Of a DNA stretch of 13,470 nt, positions 1 through 7,190 are shown one piece after another. A model generated the notes under the pieces. The model made no database searches and was not told the DNA's origin. It saw only the letters and a program-made list of their open reading frames with translations. The DNA is from UBA1738 sp045577675 (GTDB lineage Bacteria > Bacillota > Clostridia > UBA1381). Within the stretch, counting starts at the first letter, position 1; every line of letters begins with the position of its first letter. Position numbers and translations under genes: made by a program. The DNA is taken from NCBI GenBank assembly GCA_045577675.1, contig JAZNIV010000138.1, forward strand, positions 1 through 13,470. The letters run 5' to 3'.

Positions 1-2
1 TA

Positions 3-533
3 TTAAAAGATGCTATTAGTGATGGTAATGTGTTAGGATTTTCAGTAGACTATTATAAAACAATAGATGCAAATGGCGAAATGCTTAAGGACCTTGAAAG
101 AATAAAATCCGAGATTGAACACGAACAGAAAAAGAAACGAAAAATTCTCGATTACAACTTAAATGGTGATTTGGATGACAAAGAATACATTCAGATGAAC
201 AAAGAGTGCAAGGCAAAAATTGACGAGCTTGAAAAAGCGCTTTTTGACCTTGAAGAGCAGCAAAACTCCAAGAACGATTTCAAAAAACACATTGAGGAAA
301 TCCGAAGTGTTTTAATAAAGGCAAAAGAGGATGCGCAAGATGGAATTATATCAAAAGAGTTTGTAAACAAATATATTGATAAAATTTTTGTTACTCCCGA
401 AGGCGACAGCTTAAAGCTTGAAATCAAGATATTTACAGGAAAAATGTGCGATAAGTACCTTACAAATATAAGAAGTCGTACAGGTCAAATGAATAAGAAG
501 ATGATTGAAGATTACGAAAACAAAATCAAATAA
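3..533 (+). CDS. Partial large serine recombinase C-terminal region, with HsdR-like N-terminal stretch (possible chimera)
   Basis: The frame is open to the left window edge, so the true start is not seen; the GTG at 30 has no ribosome binding site and is unlikely to be the start. From about nt 85 on, the protein has the look of the C-terminal third of large serine recombinases: a charged coiled coil (residue pattern LERIKSEIEHEQKKKRKIL), a 'GDLDDKEY' turn, a second helix pair, then 'SKEFVNKYIDKIFV' and a short beta segment ending 'LEIKIFTG'. The catalytic resolvase domain is not in the window. The first visible residues, DAISDGNVLGFSVDYYKT, do not fit that family and instead recall the helicase part of type I restriction HsdR subunits. 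Either this is a fusion or decayed remnant, or the N-terminal likeness is accidental. Recombinase assignment is fairly firm; the HsdR part is recognition from memory. Confidence 0.6.
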   Translation, partial: LKDAISDGNVLGFSVDYYKTIDANGEMLKDLERIKSEIEHEQKKKRKILDYNLNGDLDDKEYIQMNKECKAKIDELEKALFDLEEQQNSKNDFKKHIEEIRSVLIKAKEDAQDGIISKEFVNKYIDKIFVTPEGDSLKLEIKIFTGKMCDKYLTNIRSRTGQMNKKMIEDYENKIK

Positions 534-535
534 AA

Positions 536-700
536 ATGATTAAAGTAATCAGTTTATTTTCACTTTTAGATGATAACTTCGAGTTGGGAGAAGGAACGCT
601 GTATTATTTTCCCTATTTAAATGGCGGAGGATTTTATAACGCATACGGCGGCTCGTATTTTACACCTATTTTATTTATAAGTAAAAATCCCGATTTTTAA
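536..700 (+). CDS. Possible 54-aa ORF, unrecognised
   Basis: An ATG three bases after the recombinase stop opens 54 codons (starting MIKVISLFSL, ending SKNPDF) rich in aromatic residues and glycine, with a central LNGGGFYNAYGG. There is no clear Shine-Dalgarno sequence; the bases before the ATG are A-rich. It could be a translationally coupled small gene, the leftover of a gene disrupted by recombination, or chance. It is the only notable open frame in the 534-874 gap. I do not recognise it. Confidence 0.2.
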   Translation: MIKVISLFSLLDDNFELGEGTLYYFPYLNGGGFYNAYGGSYFTPILFISKNPDF

Positions 701-703
701 GCC

Positions 704-718
704 ACCTGTAATACAGGT
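704..718. repeat. 15-bp perfect palindrome
   Basis: ACCTGTA-A-TACAGGT is a perfect inverted repeat. It overlaps an alternative pairing, TGTAATA (707-713) with TATTACA (719-725). It lies in the gap between the recombinase remnant and the ABC exporter. It could be a weak terminator stem or a protein-binding dyad; no T-run follows directly. Confidence 0.4.
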
Positions 719-758
719 TATTACAGACTTAAAATAGTCATTTAAGAAAATAAACAGC

Positions 759-803
759 AAAAGACAGATGCTTGGGAAAAATTCCTTGGTGTCTGTCTTT
801 TTT
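759..803 (+). terminator. Rho-independent terminator upstream of ABC exporter
   Basis: AAAAGACAGA (759-768) pairs with TCTGTCTTTT (792-801), followed by further T's. The 23-nt loop can pair partly with itself (TTGGGAA/TTCCTTGG). It would end rightward transcripts coming from the recombinase side, insulating the exporter gene. Confidence 0.7.
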
Positions 804-815
804 ATTAAAAAATAT

Positions 816-843
816 TTGCTTTTTTCAGGCTTTGTGATAAAAT
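816..843 (+). promoter_or_regulatory. Candidate sigma-A promoter for ABC exporter
   Basis: TTGCTT (816-821) and TAAAAT (838-843) are separated by 16 bp, with a TG a little upstream of the -10. Transcription would start near 850, about 25 nt before the ATG at 875. The match is reasonable but not perfect. Confidence 0.5.
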
Positions 844-874
844 ATATATGCATATTTTTACAAAGGAGCAAATT

Positions 875-2608
875 ATGTTTAAGAGATTTCTAAAATATTA
901 TAAACCGCATAAAAAAGTTTTTATTCAGGATATGCTGGCGTCATTTTTTGTATCGGTAATCGGGGTTTTTTACCCAATAGTAACACGGAGTATGCTAAAC
1001 GACTTAATCCCCAATCACAAATACCGGCTTATAATTCTTTCCGGAATTCTGCTTGTAGGGCTTTATGTTCTCAGAATGTTTCTACGCTTCTATATCCAGT
1101 ACGAGGGACACATAATGGGTGTGAAAATGCAGGCAGAAATGCGACGTGATATGTTTCGTCATTTAGAAAAGCTTTCCTACAGCTTTTATGACAAAAACGA
1201 AACAGGAAAAATAATGTCGCGTATGACTAATGACCTAATGAATATCAGCGAGCTTGCACATCACGGTCCGGAAAACATCATTATTTCCACAATAACTGTG
1301 CTTGTTTCCTTTATCTACCTTGCCACGATAAACCTGCCGCTTACATTTATTATTTTCATTTGCGTACCATTTTTAGTATGGATTGCCATGAAAATGCGTA
1401 ATAAAATGCACAACGCATTTTCTGAAAGCAGAAAATCCATCGCCGTTATAAATGCGGCACTTGAGGGCAGTATTTCAGGAATAAGAGTTACGAAAGCTTT
1501 TACCAACGCAAAAAAAGAAGAAGAAAAATTTGAAGAAGGTAACAGGCAATTCGTTGCAGCTCGAACCGAGGCATACAAGGCGATGGGACAATTCCATTCC
1601 TCCACCTCCTTTATAACAGATATTTTCAATGTTATAGTTTTGATTGCAGGCGGCTTTTTCCTTTATGCAGGGCAAATAAATTTTGGCGACTACTCCGCAT
1701 TTATTGTTTCGGTAAGCCTGTTTTTAACACCTGTTACAACACTCATCGGGTTTATGGAGCAATTTCAGGACGGAGTTACAGGTTTTGAACGCTTTTTAGA
1801 AATAATTGACGAGGAGCCGGAGCAGGACAGCCCGGACGCTGTCAATATAAAAAGAGCGGAAGGACATATTGAATTTAAGAACGTATCCTGCTCATACGAT
1901 GAAGGCAAGGAGGTTTTGCATAATATCTCTATTGATATTCCTGTTGGTAGAAAATTTGCGTTAGTCGGTCCAAGCGGCGGTGGAAAAACAACAATCTGTC
2001 ATTTAATTCCGCATTTTTACGATATAAGCTCCGGTGAAATTTGCTTAGACGGAAGGAATATCAATAAAATCACGCTTGAATCTCTTCGTAAAAATATCGG
2101 TATAGTTCAGCAGGACATTTATCTTTTCAACTCAACAATACGTGACAATATTCTCTACGGCAGACCTGATGCTAACGAAGCCGAGCTTATCGAGGCTGCA
2201 AAGCGTGCAAACATTCACGACTATATTATGAGTCTGGAAAACGGCTACGATACCCAAATCGGTGAGCGTGGCGTACGCCTTTCGGGAGGTCAAAAGCAGC
2301 GTCTTTCCATTGCAAGGGTGTTCCTTAAAAACCCGCCTATACTGATTTTGGACGAGGCAACAAGTGCACTTGACAATACTACTGAAATCCTTATCCAGAA
2401 TGCACTTGACGAGCTTTGCAAGGGCAGAACCACAATTGTTGTTGCCCACAGGCTTTCAACAATAAAAAATGCCGACGAAATCGCAGTAATTTCCGACGGC
2501 AGAATTATTGAGCAAGGCAGCCATGATTCCCTTCTAGAAAAGGACGGCATTTATTCAAAGCTTTATAAGCAGCAGTTTAAAGACAGCGAGCTGCAAAAGC
2601 TAATGTAA
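875..2608 (+). CDS. ABC exporter half-transporter (MsbA/LmrA-like permease-ATPase fusion)
   Basis: A 577-aa protein that uses ATP to export an unidentified substrate (drug, lipid or peptide) across the membrane as a dimer. An N-terminal six-helix ABC transmembrane domain spans roughly residues 15-300, and the nucleotide-binding domain follows from ~330. Seen in the latter: Walker A GPSGGGKT (365-372), Q-loop near 412-413, signature LSGGQ (469-473), Walker B ILILDE (489-494) and H-loop His525. The start at 875 is chosen because AAAGGAG (862-868) sits 6 nt upstream; the earlier in-frame ATG at 848 falls at the expected transcription start and has no ribosome binding site. All ATPase motifs are intact, so it should be active. 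No second half-transporter lies next to it, which favours a homodimer. The substrate cannot be inferred from sequence. Confidence 0.93.
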   Translation: MFKRFLKYYKPHKKVFIQDMLASFFVSVIGVFYPIVTRSMLNDLIPNHKYRLIILSGILLVGLYVLRMFLRFYIQYEGHIMGVKMQAEMRRDMFRHLEKLSYSFYDKNETGKIMSRMTNDLMNISELAHHGPENIIISTITVLVSFIYLATINLPLTFIIFICVPFLVWIAMKMRNKMHNAFSESRKSIAVINAALEGSISGIRVTKAFTNAKKEEEKFEEGNRQFVAARTEAYKAMGQFHSSTSFITDIFNVIVLIAGGFFLYAGQINFGDYSAFIVSVSLFLTPVTTLIGFMEQFQDGVTGFERFLEIIDEEPEQDSPDAVNIKRAEGHIEFKNVSCSYDEGKEVLHNISIDIPVGRKFALVGPSGGGKTTICHLIPHFYDISSGEICLDGRNINKITLESLRKNIGIVQQDIYLFNSTIRDNILYGRPDANEAELIEAAKRANIHDYIMSLENGYDTQIGERGVRLSGGQKQRLSIARVFLKNPPILILDEATSALDNTTEILIQNALDELCKGRTTIVVAHRLSTIKNADEIAVISDGRIIEQGSHDSLLEKDGIYSKLYKQQFKDSELQKLM

Positions 2609-2638
2609 AAAATCGGAGTTATTGCTCCGATTTTTTAA
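2607..2638. terminator. Bidirectional terminator between ABC exporter and dinB
   Basis: AATCGGAG (2611-2618) and CTCCGATT (2625-2632) form an 8-bp stem with a TTATTG loop. A's on the left and T's on the right extend the stem and give a T-run in both directions, so it can end both converging transcripts, the exporter's and dinB's. Confidence 0.85.
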
Positions 2639-3843
2639 TCTCTCTTATAATCAATCCCCAAATCATTATCTAAAATACGGGCATTTGTAATGCTGTTTTT
2701 TCCGAAATTTTCACGTATTTTGTCAATGGCAAGCTCAAGCTTTTCATGTTTTGAATCCTTTTCTTCCTCATCAAAAATACTAATTTGACCTCCATTTCCT
2801 CCCTCCGAAAAATTCGTACCGGTAACGGTAATCATCCTTATCGGCTTATCCATTTTCCAGTTTTCCAAAATAAGCTTCATTGCAGAATCAAAAATTTCCT
2901 TAGTCAGATAAGTGGGCTTAGTAAGCGTAAGCTGGCGAGAAATGGTCTTTAAATTAATATCCTTTATATGAACCTGCACTGTGGCACACTTTAGTCCTTT
3001 TTCACGCATCTGCCCTGCAATATTGTCTGCAAGAACAAAAACGCCCTTTGAAATATCGTCGATTCCCACAAGGTCTCTCGGGAAGGTCATTCCCTTACCA
3101 ATCGACTTTGCCTCCCTTTCCGCGTAATACGGCATAACAGGCTCGTTGTCTTCACCGCGTGCATACCGGACAAGGGTATAGGCAAGCTTACCTATTTTCT
3201 TTTCAAGAAAATGTCCGTCAGCCTTCGCTAAATCACCAATTGTTTTAATGTTACAGCTATTTAATACCTCGCAGCATCTTCTGCCGGCAAACAGCATTTC
3301 ACAAACCGGCAAAGGATATAAAATCTCCTTAAAATTATCCCTTGAAATAACAGTTGTTGCATCAGGCTTTTTATAATCACTGCCCAGCTTTGCAAAAACC
3401 TTATTAAAGGACACACCGACAGAAACCGAAACCCCCGTCTCTTTTTTGACACGTTCGCGAATTGTATCAGCGATGGTTTTTCCGTCACCGAAAAGCCTTG
3501 TACTGCCTGTAACATCCAACCATCTTTCATCAATACTGAATTTCTCAACCAAATCGGTATAGCTCACATAAATTTCGTTTATTCTTTTTGAATATTCCGA
3601 ATAGACCTTGTGATGCGGAGGAACTATAACAAGGCCCGGACACTTTTTTTGTGCCTGCCAGATAGACTCGGCAGTCTGCACACCAAACTTTTTCGCAAGT
3701 TCATTTTTTGCCAGAATAATTCCGTGCCGTGATTCTCTGTCTCCGCCCACAGCAAGCGGCACACCTTTTAAGTCAGGATTTAAAGCAATTTCTACCGACG
3801 CAAAAAAATTATTGCAGTCGCTATGCAATATTATTCTGTCCAT
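2635..3843 (-). CDS. dinB: DNA polymerase IV (Y-family translesion polymerase)
   Basis: A 402-aa error-prone polymerase that copies past damaged template bases. Palm-domain catalytic acidic residues are visible: Asp9 in LHSDCNNFFASVE, and Asp105-Glu106 in KFSIDERWLDVTG. The Phe13/Phe14 pair is where the ribonucleotide-excluding steric gate lies in this family. A helix-hairpin region around residues 190-225 and a little-finger domain follow. QISIF near residue 354 fits the beta-clamp-binding motif, so it should be recruited by the sliding clamp. It then ends with the KLELAIDKIRENFG-type tail seen in Firmicute DinB proteins. Its ATG lies 2 nt after the stop of the DUF1294 gene, with AAGGA inside that gene's end, so the two are probably translationally coupled. 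Length is slightly above E. coli Pol IV (351 aa). I see no LexA box at the operon promoter. Confidence 0.93.
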   Translation of the reverse strand: MDRIILHSDCNNFFASVEIALNPDLKGVPLAVGGDRESRHGIILAKNELAKKFGVQTAESIWQAQKKCPGLVIVPPHHKVYSEYSKRINEIYVSYTDLVEKFSIDERWLDVTGSTRLFGDGKTIADTIRERVKKETGVSVSVGVSFNKVFAKLGSDYKKPDATTVISRDNFKEILYPLPVCEMLFAGRRCCEVLNSCNIKTIGDLAKADGHFLEKKIGKLAYTLVRYARGEDNEPVMPYYAEREAKSIGKGMTFPRDLVGIDDISKGVFVLADNIAGQMREKGLKCATVQVHIKDINLKTISRQLTLTKPTYLTKEIFDSAMKLILENWKMDKPIRMITVTGTNFSEGGNGGQISIFDEEEKDSKHEKLELAIDKIRENFGKNSITNARILDNDLGIDYKRD

Positions 3844-3845
3844 AG

Positions 3846-4115
3846 CTATATCCTTCCCGCCAGAAAATAAATAATTACAAGGTTTACAGCGATAGCAGCC
3901 GGCACACCAAGCTTAAAAAGCGGTTTTTTTGTTTTATGCCGAAAAGCTTCCATTCCGACCTTTGCACCAATTCCGCCCATCAGTAATGCGCAGGTGATTA
4001 GTGCTTTTTCGCTGATTCTCCACCTGTTTTTTACCGCCCTGTACTTGTCAATTCCGTAAATGAGAAAAACTATAACATTCCATATTGCAAATATAATAAA
4101 CATTTTTATTTTCAT
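3846..4115 (-). CDS. DUF1294 family small membrane protein
   Basis: An 89-aa protein with three hydrophobic segments (about residues 4-21, 38-52 and 70-86). The loop has the family hallmarks: YGIDKYRAVKNRWRISE, then a GG-GA-GM segment, then FRHKTKKPLF. DUF1294 proteins have no established function. A longer reading from GTG at 4124 is possible, but that GTG lies inside the ribosome binding site GAGGTG (4122-4127), which is correctly spaced for the ATG at 4115, so the shorter form is preferred. It is the first gene of an operon with dinB, transcribed from a consensus promoter. Whether it takes part in the damage response is not known; shared transcription is the only hint. Confidence 0.85.
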   Translation of the reverse strand: MKIKMFIIFAIWNVIVFLIYGIDKYRAVKNRWRISEKALITCALLMGGIGAKVGMEAFRHKTKKPLFKLGVPAAIAVNLVIIYFLAGRI

Positions 4116-4144
4116 ACTTTGCACCTCAAAAGCTTACTACATAT

Positions 4145-4173
4145 ATTATAAAACCCTGCACAGTCAATGTCAA
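4145..4173 (-). promoter_or_regulatory. Consensus sigma-A promoter for DUF1294-dinB
   Basis: On the minus strand TTGACA (4168-4173) and TATAAT (4145-4150) are both perfect and exactly 17 bp apart. Transcription should start near 4138, about 23 nt before the ATG. No obvious LexA-type dyad overlaps it, so strong constitutive expression is the simplest reading. Confidence 0.85.
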
Positions 4174-4217
4174 CCATAGCTTTTTATTAATTTTCTGTTA
4201 CAACAAGTTGCACTTTC

Positions 4218-4246
4218 TTGTATAATTGAATAATATATGATATACT
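4218..4246 (+). promoter_or_regulatory. Candidate sigma-A promoter for zinc-ribbon protein
   Basis: TTGTAT (4218-4223) and TATACT (4241-4246) are 17 bp apart, with an expected start near 4253, about 30 nt before the ATG at 4284. It is divergent from the dinB operon promoter, with about 45 bp between the two -35 elements. Confidence 0.6.
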
Positions 4247-4283
4247 AAAAATAATATAAAAAATAGAACAAGGAGTGATAATA

Positions 4284-4727
4284 ATGGATAAGCTGTTTGA
4301 TAATATTAAAAAAGGGGTCAGCATTGCTGTTAACGAAGCAGAAAAGCTGACAAAAGTCGTTAGGGATAAAACAACAAACATTGTGGACGTTACAAAGCTG
4401 AACCTTGCCCTAAACGATACCGAAGGAAAGATAAACAAGCTTTATGCTAAAATCGGAGAAATTGTTTATACAAAGCATAAAGAAGGAATAGAGTTTGATG
4501 GCGAAATCGGTAGTCTGTGTGCTGAAATTGAGGGCTTTAAGGAGGAAATTGACAATTTAAAGGAGCAGCTTGCGTCACTTAAAAATACAGTTTCCTGCCC
4601 TAAATGCGGACAGTTTAATGAACGCACAAATGACTACTGTTCAAAATGCGGCGAAAAGATAACCGCCGATGAAACCTATTCAAAGGATGATATGGTAATT
4701 GAAGTTACTGAGTTTCCGGAAGACTAA
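4284..4727 (+). CDS. Small coiled-coil protein with C-terminal zinc ribbon
   Basis: A 147-aa protein of unknown role. Residues ~1-45 are amphipathic and basic (MDKLFDNIKKGVSIAVNEAEKL begins it), ~45-100 form a likely coiled coil rich in E/K/L, and residues 105-122 form a zinc ribbon with the pairs Cys105-Cys108 (CPKCG) and Cys119-Cys122 (CSKCG). The acidic tail ends EFPED. No signal peptide or membrane segment is seen, so it is probably cytoplasmic or membrane-peripheral. AAGGAG (4270-4275) sets the start at ATG 4284; the GTG at 4275 overlaps that site. It is monocistronic, with its own promoter and terminator. Similar zinc-ribbon coiled-coil proteins are common as uncharacterised genes in Clostridia. 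Confidence 0.75.
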   Translation: MDKLFDNIKKGVSIAVNEAEKLTKVVRDKTTNIVDVTKLNLALNDTEGKINKLYAKIGEIVYTKHKEGIEFDGEIGSLCAEIEGFKEEIDNLKEQLASLKNTVSCPKCGQFNERTNDYCSKCGEKITADETYSKDDMVIEVTEFPED

Positions 4728-4792
4728 TTGAAGATAATGCTGTTGTTTTAGTGGCAGAAGAGTTTAAATTCGGTTTTCTGCATCTGAAGACA

Positions 4793-4829
4793 CAAAAAAT
4801 GACCGCTGACTTCCTCTTTGTCAGCGGTC
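4793..4829 (-). terminator. Terminator of the amino-acid ABC importer operon
   Basis: GACCGCTGAC (4801-4810) and GTCAGCGGTC (4820-4829) form a perfect 10-bp GC-rich stem with a 9-nt loop. On the minus strand it is followed by ATTTTTTG, which makes it the terminator for the leftward importer operon. Confidence 0.85.
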
Positions 4830-4831
4830 TG

Positions 4832-4867
4832 CCCCCCGAAAGAGAATTTCTTCCGGGGCTTTTTTTA
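4832..4867 (+). terminator. Terminator of the zinc-ribbon gene
   Basis: A second hairpin pairs CCCCG (about 4835) with CGGGG (about 4854-4858), extended imperfectly through AAAGA/TTTCTT. It is followed by CTTTTTTT on the plus strand and ends rightward transcription from the zinc-ribbon gene just before the convergent ATPase gene. Confidence 0.8.
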
Positions 4868-5647
4868 CATTCTCACATTTGACAAAAATTGCTGCAGACG
4901 TTTACTCTTTGGTGCCGTAAAGATTTCCTCCGGCGAGCCTTCTTCTGCAATTATTCCGTCATCCATAAATATGATTCTGTCTGAAACACTTCTTGCAAAT
5001 GCCATCTCGTGCGTCACAATAATCATCGTCATTTTCTGGTCTGCCAAAGATTTTATAACCTTTAAAACCTCGTTGGTTATCTCAGGGTCAAGTGCTGATG
5101 TCGGTTCATCAAAGAGCATAATTTCAGGATTCAGTGCAAGTGCACGGCAGATTGCTACTCTCTGCTGCTGTCCGCCTGAAAGCTCACAAGGATAATTATT
5201 ATATTTTGTTTCCAGTCCTGCACTATTTAAGAGTTTTTTTGCATTTTCCTCAATTTCTGCATAGATTTCATCTTTATTATGCTTAAAATCAGGTCGTTCC
5301 TTTGCTAAAAGCTTCGGTGCAAGCACAACATTCTCAAGAGCACTGTACTGCGGAAACAGATTGAAGGACTGGAATACAAATCCGAAATTCAACTGCTTTT
5401 TGCGTATTTCTTCATTTGTCATTTTCTTTTTTTCAGTTCCGTCAAAAATAACCTCACCGTTTAAAATAACCTGTCCCTTATCTGCTTTTTCAAGAAAATT
5501 TATACATCTTAAAAGGGTGGTTTTTCCGCTTCCCGAAGAGCCGATTATAGACACAACCTCACCCTTTTCCATCGAAAAGGATACGTTCTTTAGAACTTCG
5601 GTTTTTTCGAAGCTTTTCATAAAATTCCTTATTTCTAAAATTGCCAT
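4865..5647 (-). CDS. Polar amino-acid ABC importer, ATP-binding subunit (GlnQ/ArtM type)
   Basis: A 260-aa ATPase that powers the importer formed with the permease and binding protein encoded upstream. Visible motifs: Walker A GSSGSGKT (36-43), Q-loop Gln93 (VFQSFNLFPQ), signature LSGGQQQR (156-163), Walker B IMLFDEPTSALDPE (176-189) and H-loop His213 (VTHEM). Length and motif wording are typical of the polar amino-acid subfamily, although residues ~113-135 are a somewhat long, charged insert. The start at 5647 is chosen because GGAGGA (5658-5663) precedes it; a longer reading from TTG at 5665 would start inside that ribosome binding site. It lies 21 nt after the permease stop and is the last gene of the operon. 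Confidence 0.93.
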   Translation of the reverse strand: MAILEIRNFMKSFEKTEVLKNVSFSMEKGEVVSIIGSSGSGKTTLLRCINFLEKADKGQVILNGEVIFDGTEKKKMTNEEIRKKQLNFGFVFQSFNLFPQYSALENVVLAPKLLAKERPDFKHNKDEIYAEIEENAKKLLNSAGLETKYNNYPCELSGGQQQRVAICRALALNPEIMLFDEPTSALDPEITNEVLKVIKSLADQKMTMIIVTHEMAFARSVSDRIIFMDDGIIAEEGSPEEIFTAPKSKRLQQFLSNVRM

Positions 5648-5668
5648 AATATCAAGTTCCTCCAAAAG

Positions 5669-6316
5669 CTAACCCTTGTAGTAATCCAGCTTCTTTTCTA
5701 TGTAGTTAAAAATCAGGGTTATAATTCCACAAAGTATCAGATAAAATACTCCGGAATAGAAAAGCGGCCAGAGAATATGCTCACTATTCATCATTCGTTT
5801 TGCATTCCAGGTTATTTCGTAAATCATAATTGTGTTGGCAAGCGATGTATCCTTTACCAATGTTAAAAACTCATTGCCCATAGGAGGAATTATTCTTTTT
5901 ATCACCTGCATAAGTACGATTTTAAAGAACACCTGAGTTTTTGTAAGACCAAGCACCGCCCCCGCTTCATACTGCCCCTTTGGTATGCTTTCAATGCCGC
6001 CGCGGAAAATTTCTGCAAAATAGCAGGCATAGTTCAAAACAAACGCTACAATAACCGCAACAAACATATTCATTCCGCGTATACCTAAAAGTCCCGGACC
6101 GAGGCCGAAAACAATAAGCTGCAGCATTAAGGGAGTTCCCCTTACTATCCATATAAGAGTTTTAACAGGGTATTTTAAAACCTTGAATTTACTCATAGAA
6201 CCAAGAGAAATAACAAGTCCTAACGGAAGTGCCATAAGCAGTGTTAAGATGAAAATTTTCAGCGTAACCCCAAGACCTTCCAAAAGGCTTAATGTGACTT
6301 TAGTAAATAATTGCAT
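5669..6316 (-). CDS. Polar amino-acid ABC importer, permease subunit
   Basis: A 215-aa inner-membrane channel subunit of the His/Glu/Gln/Arg family, expected to work as a homodimer since only one permease gene is present. About five hydrophobic helices are seen (near 12-35, 55-75, 83-103, 140-160 and 185-205). The family sequence IVRGTPLMLQL is at 57-67, and the cytoplasmic ATPase-docking EAA loop is at about 117-130 (YEAGAVLGLTKTQ), with the conserved PP-GNEF segment after it. A modest AAGGTG ribosome binding site precedes the ATG. Between this gene and the binding-protein gene lies a hairpin with a T-run, so its expression should be lower than that of the binding protein. Confidence 0.92.
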   Translation of the reverse strand: MQLFTKVTLSLLEGLGVTLKIFILTLLMALPLGLVISLGSMSKFKVLKYPVKTLIWIVRGTPLMLQLIVFGLGPGLLGIRGMNMFVAVIVAFVLNYACYFAEIFRGGIESIPKGQYEAGAVLGLTKTQVFFKIVLMQVIKRIIPPMGNEFLTLVKDTSLANTIMIYEITWNAKRMMNSEHILWPLFYSGVFYLILCGIITLIFNYIEKKLDYYKG

Positions 6317-6346
6317 AATTACACCTTATATTTTTCCAAACCGACC

Positions 6347-6377
6347 AAAAAGGCAGATAAAAATCTGCCTTTTTTTA
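6347..6377 (-). terminator. Intra-operon hairpin (partial terminator) between binding protein and permease
   Basis: AGGCAGAT (6351-6358) and ATCTGCCT (6363-6370) pair with a 4-nt loop, extended by A/T pairs on both sides. On the minus strand it lies after the binding-protein stop and is followed by TTTTT. It probably ends most transcripts there and lets some pass to the permease and ATPase genes, or stabilises the 3' end of the binding-protein mRNA. Confidence 0.75.
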
Positions 6378-6400
6378 TTTTCATTTTCAGTACCTTCTAT

Positions 6401-7153
6401 TTAAAAAGCAAGATTTAACTCATACTTTTCAGCAAGCTCAGCTAATGTGCCATCTTCTGCAAGCTCATCAATAGCTGCATTAACCTTACCGAGAAGCTCT
6501 TCGTCATCAAGTCTGAAGCCGATGCCGTATTCTTCTGTAGTAAGCTCAACAGAATATCCGAGATTTTCATAGCTTGTGCCTTCTGCAGTTGAAGCCTTTG
6601 CCATTGTAATATCAATTACACAAGCATCTGCCTGACCTCCTGCTACTGCTAAGAGTGCATCTGTCTGTGCTGCAACAGGTGTGTACTTTTCATCAAGGCT
6701 GTTGTCCTTAATTGCAGCCTCACCTGCAGAGCCCGCTTCTGCTGCAAACTTAAGTCCCTTAAGGCTTTCTGCATCAGTATACTTGCTAATCTGATCCTTT
6801 GCCATAACTACAACCTGTGCGTTCTTAACATATGCCTTTGAAACAGCACAGTTTGTCTTAACCTCATCAGAAATTGTCATACCGTTCCAGATACAGTCAA
6901 TCTGACCTGCGTCAAGAGTTGTGAATTTTGTGTCCCAGTTAATTTCGATGAAGTTTGGCTTCATATTGATTTTTTCACAAACAGCCTCAGCAAACTCTGT
7001 ATCAAAGCCTGTAAGGTCGCCATTTTCATCTGTATAGTTCATCGGCTCATAAATTGTATAACCGATTTTCAGTTCGTCAGTCGCTTTTTCTCCGCATCCG
7101 GACATTGCGAACACCATTGAACATGCCATAAGTAAAGCTAATAATTTTTTCAT
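6401..7153 (-). CDS. Amino-acid-binding lipoprotein of the ABC importer (family 3 solute-binding protein)
   Basis: A 250-aa extracellular receptor that captures the ligand and delivers it to the permease. A lipoprotein signal peptide with lipobox MSGC gives lipidated Cys20. The mature part is a bilobed family-3 binding domain: LKIGYTIYEPMNYTDENGDLTGFDTEFAEAV at the start (28-58), IDCIWNGMT at 85-93, the hinge AAEAGSAGE at 137-145 and ADACVID at 176-181. Gly91, Thr93 and Asp181 align by motif with ligand contacts of glutamine-binding protein, but the arginine normally at the TxxxxR position is Val98 (TISDEVK), so ligand contact differs from textbook members. A good AAAGGAG precedes the ATG, and a sigma-A promoter lies upstream. 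The ligand is unknown; a polar amino acid is likely. Confidence 0.92.
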   Translation of the reverse strand: MKKLLALLMACSMVFAMSGCGEKATDELKIGYTIYEPMNYTDENGDLTGFDTEFAEAVCEKINMKPNFIEINWDTKFTTLDAGQIDCIWNGMTISDEVKTNCAVSKAYVKNAQVVVMAKDQISKYTDAESLKGLKFAAEAGSAGEAAIKDNSLDEKYTPVAAQTDALLAVAGGQADACVIDITMAKASTAEGTSYENLGYSVELTTEEYGIGFRLDDEELLGKVNAAIDELAEDGTLAELAEKYELNLAF

Positions 7154-7190
7154 TTTAAATTTCTCCTTTAAATGTCTAATTTATGTTCCT

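Noticed and set aside
848..874. Upstream ATG extending the ABC exporter by 9 residues
   Set aside because: It lies at the predicted transcription start and has no ribosome binding site; AAAGGAG at 862-868 fits the ATG at 875.
4138..4180. LexA/SOS operator at the dinB operon promoter
   Set aside because: No GAAC-GTTC type dyad could be seen around the -35/-10 region.
4818..5195. 125-codon plus-strand open frame
   Set aside because: It lies opposite the well-supported ATPase gene and spans two terminators; it is a shadow frame.
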